DNA of 6,508 nt, taken from NCBI GenBank assembly GCA_947441895.1, contig CANEUT010000092.1:1-6508 (forward strand), written 5' to 3'. Both the position numbers and the translations under genes were made by a program. The notes beneath the pieces are model-generated. The model ran no database searches, was not told the DNA's origin, and saw nothing but the letters and a program-made list of their open reading frames with translations. Each line of letters starts with the position of its first letter. Position 1 is the stretch's first letter. This stretch comes from Rickettsiales bacterium. GTDB taxonomy: Bacteria; Pseudomonadota; Alphaproteobacteria; Rickettsiales; UBA3002. Positions 1 to 4,619 of this stretch are shown piece after piece.

Positions 1-788
1 ATGGCGCCATCATCGGTGATGCCAAAACGCTGCAGAAAATAGCCATAGGCCGCATGGTAGGTGATGAAGGGAATTTGCGGTTTTGGCGTGGTGTATGGCG
101 AAGCGGCTTTAGCTTTTAAAAGCTCGGCTATGGCGGGTTTCACATCGTCACGCAATTGGCTGGCGAGGGCTTTGGCATTGGCGGTGAGGGTGGCTTTATG
201 TTCGGGCGCTGACTGCGCAATCGCCTCGGCGAGTGGCACAGCAATGGCGGCCATGCGCTCGGGGTCGAGCCAGAAATGCGGGTCGGTGGTGGCGACGGGT
301 TGCGCTTTCAGCGGCTTGCCAAGTGTTTTTTGCTCGTGACCGTGGTCGTGGTCATGGTCGTGGCCATGGTCGTGATCATCGTCCCCATCACTCTTTCCCA
401 GTTCTTTCACGCGGGTCACCCATGGGTTTTCTTTGGCATAGGGAAGCGGGTCGGCTCCGTTTAATTTGCTCAGCTCAATCACCCGCAGTTTTTTCTGCCG
501 CGAGGCCAAGCGGTCGAGCACCGGGTTAATGGAACGATCCGGCGTGATGAGAATTTCGGCCTCGGCCAGCATGCGTGCCTGCGAAGGGGCAAGGGTGAAG
601 CTGTGCGGCTCTTGCCCGGGGCGCAGCAGGTTCTGCGCATTGCCAACGCCATGCAGAATTTCATTGGCGTAGGGCGCCAGCGGATTGACCACCACCAGCA
701 CCTTGGGGAACACCTGCCCCGCAGAGGCCGCTTGCGTGCTGGCAAGGAATAAGGCTATCACAGCACTATATGGAAACCAGTAACGCAT
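1..788 (-). CDS. znuA: Zinc ABC transporter periplasmic substrate-binding protein ZnuA (C-terminus off window)
   Basis: Periplasmic Zn2+ receptor of the ZnuABC importer (cluster A-I metal-binding proteins). The 262 visible residues begin with a signal peptide: R2, a hydrophobic core near 9-18, and a probable AXA-type cleavage site at ASA (21-23). Likely zinc ligands are H62 in PGQEPHSF, H171 in TDPHFWLDPERM and H245 in ITYHAAYGYF. Between the first two lies the acidic His-rich loop typical of ZnuA rather than of manganese receptors (seven His at 139-151, alternating with Asp/Gly). The family is about 300-330 residues, so roughly 50 C-terminal residues, including the last ligand (an Asp in E. 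coli), are missing. The start at 788 has AGGAG six bases upstream; an in-frame ATG at 794 lies too close to that site. The gene is divergent from znuC and overlaps its 5' end by 19 bp. Ligand assignment is by family analogy. Confidence 0.95.
   Translation of the reverse strand, partial: MRYWFPYSAVIALFLASTQAASAGQVFPKVLVVVNPLAPYANEILHGVGNAQNLLRPGQEPHSFTLAPSQARMLAEAEILITPDRSINPVLDRLASRQKKLRVIELSKLNGADPLPYAKENPWVTRVKELGKSDGDDDHDHGHDHDHDHGHEQKTLGKPLKAQPVATTDPHFWLDPERMAAIAVPLAEAIAQSAPEHKATLTANAKALASQLRDDVKPAIAELLKAKAASPYTTPKPQIPFITYHAAYGYFLQRFGITDDGA
336..374 (-). repeat. Degenerate hexamer repeat encoding the His/Asp loop of ZnuA
   Basis: A short-period repeat built from CAC/CAT alternating with GAC/GGC/GGT codons encodes residues 139-151 of ZnuA, with seven His at every second position. 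In the family this loop binds additional zinc and is thought to help capture it. The near-repetitive DNA is prone to slippage, so its length may vary between strains; steps of six bases would keep the frame. The open frames on the opposite strand here, rich in Arg/Gly/His or in Val, are by-products of this repeat. Confidence 0.7.
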
Positions 789-1564
789 TATCATCTCCTG
801 TTGCCACGCCGCTGATTGAAGCGCGGGGCCTTTGTAAATTTTTTCAAAGCCGTGAGATATTGCACGAGGTGAGCGTTCAGGTCAATGCGGGCGAAATGGT
901 GACGATTGTGGGCCCCAACGGCGCGGGAAAAACCACACTGCTGAAATGTTTGCTGGGGCTTGAAACCGCCGATTATGGCGAGGTGATTCGTAGCCCGGGG
1001 TTGCGCATTGGCTATGTGCCGCAGCAGTTTAAACCGCAGGCAAGTTTACCGCTGAGTGTGGAAAGTTTTTTGTCGCTCTATGGAAAAATTAATCCCGCCA
1101 TCGCGGCTGAGCTGCATGTCGATCGGCTGATGCAACAATCGCTGCATAGCCTTTCGGGTGGTGAATTGCGTCGCGTGTTGTTGCTGCGTGCATTGCTGAA
1201 ATCACCGCAACTGCTGGTGCTTGATGAGCCCACTACGGGCGTTGATATTGCCGGGCAGGGCGAGCTTTATCGCCTGCTGAAGCGCCTGAGCGAGCAGCTG
1301 GGTTTTGCCGTGCTGATGGTGAGCCACGATTTATATGTGGTGATGGCTTCGACCGACCGCGTGATTTGCCTGAACCATCATGTTTGCTGCGAGGGTACGC
1401 CGCAAAAGGTGGGGGGCGATGCCTCGTTCCGCGCGTTGTTCGGCGATGATCTGGCCAACCAGCTGGCGCTTTATCACCATCACCACACGCATGAACACGG
1501 GCTGGGCGATGAAGACTATCCGCACGAGCATCACCATCATCATGCGGGGTGCAACCATGGATGA
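770..1564 (+). CDS. znuC: Zinc ABC transporter ATP-binding protein ZnuC
   Basis: Cytoplasmic ATPase that energises zinc import by ZnuA/ZnuB. The 264 residues hold the full ABC set: Walker A GPNGAGKTT (48-56), Q-loop at Q85/Q86, signature LSGGE (128-132), Walker B LLVLDEP (148-154), D-loop Asp159 and switch His186 in VSHD. The tail from about 236 to 263 is His-rich (two HHHH-type clusters plus scattered His and a Cys), probably a zinc-binding extension. The ATG at 770 is the only standard start that keeps the first strand (PLIEARGL); the next in-frame candidate, a TTG about 30 codons in, would cut into the ATPase fold. Its Shine-Dalgarno is weak. The 5' end overlaps divergent znuA by 19 bp, so the promoter must lie inside znuA. 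The stop TGA (1562-1564) sits within ATGGATGA, overlapping what was probably the original znuB start. Confidence 0.95.
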   Translation: METSNALSSPVATPLIEARGLCKFFQSREILHEVSVQVNAGEMVTIVGPNGAGKTTLLKCLLGLETADYGEVIRSPGLRIGYVPQQFKPQASLPLSVESFLSLYGKINPAIAAELHVDRLMQQSLHSLSGGELRRVLLLRALLKSPQLLVLDEPTTGVDIAGQGELYRLLKRLSEQLGFAVLMVSHDLYVVMASTDRVICLNHHVCCEGTPQKVGGDASFRALFGDDLANQLALYHHHHTHEHGLGDEDYPHEHHHHHAGCNHG

Positions 1565-1571
1565 GTTTGTA
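1557..1571 (+). repeat. 15-bp direct repeat, copy 1 (relic of the original znuB start)
   Basis: ATGGATGAGTTTGTA occurs here and again, identically, at 1771-1785. It encodes Met-Asp-Glu-Phe-Val, the N-terminus of ZnuB. This copy contains the znuC stop codon in the ATGGATGA overlap. Identity ends on both sides (C versus T before, G versus C after), so the repeat is exactly 15 bp. It flanks the inserted element like a target-site duplication. Confidence 0.9.
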
Positions 1572-1778
1572 GTTATTCCACTTAAAAATTTTACATGGCT
1601 GCAAATAGCAATTTTCTGCGCTTCCGCTACGCATGTACTAAAATGTACACTTGCGTTGCGGTTCTCAAAAATCGCTATTTTCGCTGATGTAAAATTCCTA
1701 ATTGGAACAACTATATTTTTTATTCTTCCCTCAACCCCAACCCTCTACCGGCGGGGGAGGGAGGTTTATTATGGATGA
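1557..1778 (+). CDS. Doubtful 73-residue ORF read from the old znuB start through the insert
   Basis: Translation from the first copy of the znuB start begins MDEFV as ZnuB does, then leaves the ZnuB sequence and continues without a stop across the inserted repeat. It ends at TGA 1776-1778 inside the second ATGGATGA, so it overlaps znuC upstream and znuB downstream by 8 bp each. The product is hydrophobic in two stretches (about 13-28 and 38-57) and resembles nothing I recognise. It is most likely a decayed leader with no function as a protein. Its translation could still carry ribosomes from znuC to znuB. Codon use is AT-rich and unlike the neighbours, as expected for inserted DNA. I consider it an expressed but non-selected frame at best. 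Confidence 0.25.
   Translation: MDEFVVIPLKNFTWLQIAIFCASATHVLKCTLALRFSKIAIFADVKFLIGTTIFFILPSTPTLYRRGREVYYG
1587..1696. repeat. 110-bp imperfect palindrome (long hairpin)
   Basis: The ends are perfect 10-bp inverted repeats, AATTTTACAT (1587-1596) and ATGTAAAATT (1687-1696). Further pairing blocks follow inward: AAATAGC (1603-1609) with GCTATTT (1674-1680), ATTTT (1611-1615) with AAAAT (1668-1672), CCGCTACGCA (1624-1633) with TGCGTTGCGG (1652-1661, one mismatch), and TGTAC with GTACA around a six-base loop (1639-1644). The transcript should fold into a long hairpin with bulges. Such structure is typical of MITEs and bacterial palindromic elements, and could affect the znuC/znuB expression ratio. 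Confidence 0.85.
1756..1764 (+). promoter_or_regulatory. Shine-Dalgarno of znuB, supplied by the insert
   Basis: GGAGGGAGG lies six bases before the ATG at 1771. This strong ribosome binding site decides the znuB start: the upstream in-frame ATG at 1702 would add 23 residues with no family resemblance and has no comparable site. The purine run belongs to the G-rich end of the inserted repeat, so the element provides the site that znuB now uses. Confidence 0.75.
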
Positions 1779-1785
1779 GTTTGTA
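1771..1785 (+). repeat. 15-bp direct repeat, copy 2 (functional znuB start)
   Basis: This is identical to 1557-1571. It supplies the first five codons of the intact znuB frame. It also carries the ATGGATGA stop/start overlap again, which here ends the frame that runs through the insert. Confidence 0.9.
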
Positions 1786-2559
1786 CTGCGGGCGCTGGTG
1801 GGCGGGCTGATGCTCGCCACCATGATTGGGCCGTTGGGCGCGCTGGTGGTGTGGCGGCAGATGGCCTATTTTGGTGACACCATTTCGCATGCGGCGCTGC
1901 TGGGGGTTGCCGTGTCGCTGCTGAGCACTGGCGCGGTGCCCATGACGCTTGCCATTTTAGTGGTGGCGTTGGTGGTGGCGCTGGTGCTGGCACGCTATGC
2001 GCGCGATACACGCTTTCATGCCGATACGTTGCTGGGCATTATGTCGCATGGCGCTTTGGCGCTGGGCGTGCTGCTGGTTGCCATCAGCCACAGCATTCGC
2101 GTGGATATGAATGCTTATTTGTTCGGCGATATTTTAGCGATTGATTGGGCCGATGTGGCGGTGCTCGCTGCACTCACCACCGGCATTTTGGCGCTGCTGG
2201 TTTGGCGTTGGCGCGCGCTGCTGATGGTGGCGATTGACCCTGCCATTGCCGCGGTGGAAGGGGTGCATGTGGCACGCACGCATTTGCTGCTAACGCTGAT
2301 GCTGGCCACGGTGATTGCGGTTTCGATTAAACTGACTGGCGTGTTGTTGATGACGGCGCTGCTGGTGATGCCTGCCGCCGCGGCGCGTTATCTGTCGCGC
2401 ACGCCGTTGCAAATGGCGGTCCGTGCTGGGTTGCTTGCTATGGTGAGCGTGAGCGTGGGCCTGTTCGCCTCGCTGAAAATTGATGCACCAAGCGGGCCGA
2501 CGATGGTGGTGGTGGCAGCCCTATTATTTGTTGGCTGTTCGCTGGTGACGCGGAAATAA
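1771..2559 (+). CDS. znuB: Zinc ABC transporter permease ZnuB
   Basis: Inner-membrane channel subunit of the zinc importer (ABC-3 permease family). The 262 residues are almost wholly hydrophobic, with about eight predicted membrane segments (roughly 8-28, 38-53, 57-75, 86-108, 127-146, 173-203, 217-236 and 243-258). Family hallmarks are MAYFGDTISHAALLGVA (31-47), NAYLFGDIL (114-122) and the coupling stretch KLTGVLLMTALLVMPAAAAR (187-206), which should contact ZnuC. Length is normal for the family. The start at 1771 is set by a strong Shine-Dalgarno and by homology beginning at MDEFVLRALVGG. It follows znuC by 206 bp, an unusual gap caused by the inserted element; co-transcription is still expected. 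The coding sequence is undamaged. The gene ends against a convergent gene, with hairpin repeats in between. Confidence 0.93.
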   Translation: MDEFVLRALVGGLMLATMIGPLGALVVWRQMAYFGDTISHAALLGVAVSLLSTGAVPMTLAILVVALVVALVLARYARDTRFHADTLLGIMSHGALALGVLLVAISHSIRVDMNAYLFGDILAIDWADVAVLAALTTGILALLVWRWRALLMVAIDPAIAAVEGVHVARTHLLLTLMLATVIAVSIKLTGVLLMTALLVMPAAAARYLSRTPLQMAVRAGLLAMVSVSVGLFASLKIDAPSGPTMVVVAALLFVGCSLVTRK

Positions 2560-2566
2560 TCTTAAA

Positions 2567-2629
2567 TTGTCATCCCTGCGTAAGCAGGGATCTACTTAAA
2601 GGAGATTCCCGCTTTCGCGGGAATGACAA
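2567..2629. repeat. Inverted pair of dRS3-like palindromic repeats
   Basis: Two 29-bp units face each other. The left one (2567-2595) and the reverse complement of the right one (2601-2629) share 23 of 29 bases, both beginning TTGTCAT. Each contains a perfect hairpin with an 8-bp stem and 4-base loop: ATCCCTGC/GCAGGGAT (2572-2591) and ATTCCCGC/GCGGGAAT (2605-2624). The second fits the ATTCCC-N8-GGGAAT form of the neisserial dRS3 repeat, and similar units are dispersed in many proteobacteria. The divergence between the units suggests two separate copies rather than a recent duplication. Confidence 0.8.
2572..2624. terminator. Probable bidirectional terminator between znuB and metC
   Basis: The two GC-rich hairpins fill the 86-bp gap between the convergent ends of znuB and metC, where a terminator is expected for both. 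Neither hairpin is followed by a good T-run on either strand, so intrinsic termination would be weak. Blocking of read-through or mRNA end protection is equally possible. Confidence 0.45.
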
Positions 2630-2645
2630 AAATGGTTTAAATAGT

Positions 2646-3854
2646 TTACGCTGATTTTTTTAAACTCGCCCGTAGGCGGCCAAAACCTGCATCTAGATCG
2701 GCGATGAGATCTTTCGGTGCTTCCAAACCAATGTTCAGACGCAGGAAGGTAGAGCCTTTTTCCCACTTCGTCGCCGTGCGTGATTTAGCCGGTTGGTAAG
2801 CGATGATGAGCGATTCAAACCCACCCCAGCTGAAACCCATGCCAAAGTGTTTTAAACCATCAAGCATGCGGCCCAGCGCCGTTTCATCGACCTGGCCAAT
2901 TTCAATGGCGAACAGGCCACAGCTACCGGTCATGTCGCGCTTCCAGATGGCGTGTCCCGGATCGGTTGGTAATGCGGGGAACAGCACGCGCTTCACTTCC
3001 GGCACGGTTTGCAGCCACTGGGCCACTTCCAGCGCGTGGGCTTCGTGCTGCTTCAAACGCACGGCAATAGTGCGTAGTCCACGAAGCGCGAGGTAGGCGT
3101 TGTCGCCGCTTGGAATGGCGCCGATGTTGCGATGGGCGCGGTTGAGCTGCGCAAAATGTTTGGCCTTACACAGCATCACACCCATCACCAAATCAGAATG
3201 TCCGCCAATATATTTGGTGGCCGAATGAATGGAAATATCGACACCCAGATCGAACGGCTTTTGCAGCAGCGGTGTGGCCCATGTGTTATCCGCCAGCACT
3301 AATGCATCACCCGCATGCGCCGCTTTTGCGATGGCAGGAATATCTTGCATTTCAAACGTGAGTGACCCGGGGCTTTCGCAATAAATGACTTTCGTGTTCG
3401 GCTTCATGAGCGCGGCAATGCCAGCGCCGATGGTGGGGTCATAAAACTGTACATCGACCCCCATGCGCACCAGTTCGTGGTCCACAAAGTGCCGTGCCGA
3501 GCTGTAGAGCGAATCAGGAATGAGCGCATGATCGCCTGAGTTTAAAAATGCCAGCAGCGCCGTGGTGATGGCGGCAAGGCCCGACGAGGTTACCAGTGCA
3601 TGGTCGGCACCTTCCAGCGCCACCAGTGCTTCCTCAAGCCCATCGATGGTGGGTGAACCATAACGGCCATAACCGCGATGTTTTTGCGTGTTGCCGTTTT
3701 CATAATCTTTGAACGAGGCATAATCATTGAAGATCACCGTGCTGGTGCGGTGCACGGGCGGGTTCACCGATCCGCAATCGCGTTTTGGGTCGCGGCCCAA
3801 ATACACCAGCTGGGTATCGAGTTCGGTATTTGAAAGATCGTGATCGTGGCTCAT
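2646..3854 (-). CDS. metC: Cystathionine beta-lyase (PLP-dependent)
   Basis: Cytoplasmic enzyme that cleaves cystathionine to homocysteine, pyruvate and ammonia, the step before methyl transfer in methionine synthesis. The 402 residues match the Cys/Met-metabolism PLP family over full length: GYGRYGSPT (61-69) with the phosphate-contacting Tyr/Arg, TSSGLAA (89-95), ESPGSLTFEMQDI (160-172), ADNTWATPL (188-196) with Asp189 facing the pyridine nitrogen, SATKYIGGHSD (211-221) with Lys214 as the Schiff-base lysine, and RLNIGLE (372-378) with the carboxylate-binding Arg. SWGGFESL (342-349) is typical of beta-lyases; gamma-synthases and gamma-lyases usually have a different residue at the Trp. The start has AGGAG six bases upstream, overlapping the stop of the PAS-like gene, so the two are probably co-transcribed. 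A related lyase specificity cannot be excluded. Confidence 0.9.
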   Translation of the reverse strand: MSHDHDLSNTELDTQLVYLGRDPKRDCGSVNPPVHRTSTVIFNDYASFKDYENGNTQKHRGYGRYGSPTIDGLEEALVALEGADHALVTSSGLAAITTALLAFLNSGDHALIPDSLYSSARHFVDHELVRMGVDVQFYDPTIGAGIAALMKPNTKVIYCESPGSLTFEMQDIPAIAKAAHAGDALVLADNTWATPLLQKPFDLGVDISIHSATKYIGGHSDLVMGVMLCKAKHFAQLNRAHRNIGAIPSGDNAYLALRGLRTIAVRLKQHEAHALEVAQWLQTVPEVKRVLFPALPTDPGHAIWKRDMTGSCGLFAIEIGQVDETALGRMLDGLKHFGMGFSWGGFESLIIAYQPAKSRTATKWEKGSTFLRLNIGLEAPKDLIADLDAGFGRLRASLKKSA

Positions 3855-3860
3855 GAGATG

Positions 3861-3865
3861 CTCCT
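3861..3865 (-). promoter_or_regulatory. Ribosome binding site of metC overlapping the upstream stop codon
   Basis: AGGAG on the minus strand lies six bases before the metC ATG and shares two bases with the TAG stop (3866-3864) of the preceding gene. Ribosomes ending there are placed to start metC, which suggests translational coupling. Confidence 0.7.
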
Positions 3866-4304
3866 AAAATTCGCGCCAGCTGAGGCCAGCAATGATGTGA
3901 GTGACTTTATTACCTGTGCCGAATGGCAGCAGGCACGAACGGTATTTAACTACTTTATTTCCGGCATTAATGAACTGCCCCATATCAACCAATGGAACGG
4001 GGTTGGCAAGAACTTCACTTGCTTTGCGAACCACCGCGGCCCCCTGAAAATGTTTTTGGGCAGGGTTAAAAACTTTACCCGACATATCTTGCCCATAGAC
4101 CTGACGAACCTTATCGCCCACGATATAGAAGTTGAGGCTGGGGGTTTTACCATCGGCAGCAGGCATGACCTTAAACAACACGCATTGCTGCCAGATATCT
4201 TCAATAGCCGAGCTGTTAAACTGCGCGAATTCAGGCATGGCCGCCTCTTTGCGGGCATTATTCCAGTAAGCGGTCAGCCGGTCGACCAGACGATGTTCGT
4301 TCAT
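3864..4304 (-). CDS. Small PAS_5-like domain protein, function unknown
   Basis: A 146-residue soluble protein with no signal peptide or membrane segment. Its layout fits the alphaproteobacterial PAS_5 family: an N-terminal LVDRLTAYWNNARKE helix (6-20), PEFAQFNSSAIEDIW (24-38), a PAS-like core FYIVGDKVRQVYGQDMSGK (59-77), and a closing strand YRSCLLPFG (121-129) followed by VTHIIAGLSW. PAS folds sense ligands or mediate contacts; no effector domain is attached. I chose ATG 4304 over ATG 4529 because the added upstream residues are Cys/Lys/Arg-rich and unlike the family; its Shine-Dalgarno (GAGAG, about 8 bases away) is modest. It ends 9 bp before metC and is likely its operon partner, but any link to methionine synthesis is unproven. 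The family call is from memory of the pattern, not a search. Confidence 0.75.
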   Translation of the reverse strand: MNEHRLVDRLTAYWNNARKEAAMPEFAQFNSSAIEDIWQQCVLFKVMPAADGKTPSLNFYIVGDKVRQVYGQDMSGKVFNPAQKHFQGAAVVRKASEVLANPVPLVDMGQFINAGNKVVKYRSCLLPFGTGNKVTHIIAGLSWREF

Positions 4305-4619
4305 AATACATCTCTCTCGCCGCTTGCAACCAAAGCGCGAGTATGTTAAACCATTGGTTGTATGACCGCACTTCGTTTCACATCGGCGTTTGCCCACATG
4401 CTTTTCAGCCCAGTTCTGCTGTTGGTATATGCATTTCGCTCGGCAAAAGCAAACACGCTTGTGGCAAAAAACACCATTCAGCGCGATTTTCGTCATCAGC
4501 TGTGGGCATCGGGTCGTTATTGGCCACAAACGGGCGGCGGCGAATAGCTGGCATGAAGGCTGGATTTTTGTGTGGGGCTTGAGTAGAACGCTTCCTCACC
4601 TTTCATCTGAAGAAGCCGC
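4305..4619. other. Divergent intergenic region between the PAS-like gene and ileS
   Basis: This stretch should hold the promoters of the PAS-metC pair (leftward) and ileS (rightward). I saw no tRNA, riboswitch, T-box leader or convincing -35/-10 pair on either strand. Weak items are an 11-bp palindrome AACCATTGGTT (4349-4359), 45 bp upstream of the PAS-like start, and a TTGTGGC/GCCACAA inverted pair about 60 bp apart (near 4459 and 4524). Several short ORFs cross it but none is convincing. One frame ends at TGA 4621-4623, overlapping the ileS ATG, probably by chance. Confidence 0.6.
4362..4547 (+). CDS. Doubtful 61-residue hypothetical ORF upstream of ileS
   Basis: This is a small frame with one hydrophobic stretch (about residues 12-25, HMLFSPVLLLVYAF) and a basic C-terminal half. 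In its favour, it avoids AGA, AGG, CTA and ATA codons and lies in ileS orientation with a 72-bp gap. Against it, there is no Shine-Dalgarno before the ATG, no recognised family, and other frames are open across the same bases. It may be a small inner-membrane protein, a remnant, or chance. Confidence 0.18.
   Translation: MTALRFTSAFAHMLFSPVLLLVYAFRSAKANTLVAKNTIQRDFRHQLWASGRYWPQTGGGE

Larger units (their letters stand above)
1572..1770. mobile_element. Non-coding MITE-like insert between znuC and znuB
   Basis: These 199 bp separate the two identical 15-bp copies of the znuB start. The insert has a 15-bp AT-rich left flank (1572-1586), a 110-bp imperfect palindrome (1587-1696) and a 74-bp tail (1697-1770). 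The tail runs from AT-rich into a C-rich then G-rich stretch (about 1727-1764). It encodes no transposase and its composition differs from both neighbouring genes. Removing 1557-1770 restores a standard znuC-znuB junction with an 8-bp ATGGATGA overlap, which strongly supports insertion. Whether it is a transposed MITE, a palindromic element of the kind known from Rickettsiales, or two nested repeats cannot be settled here. A 15-bp duplication is long for most transposases. Confidence 0.7.

Noticed and set aside
233..529. Plus-strand frames rich in Arg/Gly/His or in Val opposite znuA
   Set aside because: They are antisense readings of the His/Asp codon repeat in znuA. The minus-strand frame has a signal peptide and ZnuA motifs.
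779..792. TAACGCATTA as a possible Zur box at the znuA/znuC overlap
   Set aside because: It is only partly symmetric (four of five pairs), does not extend outward, and overlaps the znuA start codon. It does not match known Zur sites well.
1233..1634. Minus-strand 133-codon frame opposite znuC
   Set aside because: It is antisense to conserved ABC ATPase motifs and has low-complexity Arg/Pro/Ser content without family features.
1702..1770. Upstream start for znuB giving 23 extra residues
   Set aside because: The extension is encoded by the inserted repeat, is unlike the family, and lacks a good ribosome site. ATG 1771 has a strong one.
3840..4349. Plus-strand 169-codon frame opposite the PAS-like gene
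   Set aside because: It is longer than the minus-strand frame, but the latter has PAS_5-type motifs and tight coupling to metC. This frame shows no recognisable domain and overlaps the metC start.
4349..4359. AACCATTGGTT palindrome upstream of the PAS-like gene as an operator
   Set aside because: It is eleven bases with five-base arms, symmetry does not extend, and no second copy or promoter supports it.
4305..4529. N-terminal extension of the PAS-like gene back to ATG 4529
   Set aside because: The 75 extra residues are rich in Cys, Lys and Arg, lack family resemblance and cross the divergent promoter region.
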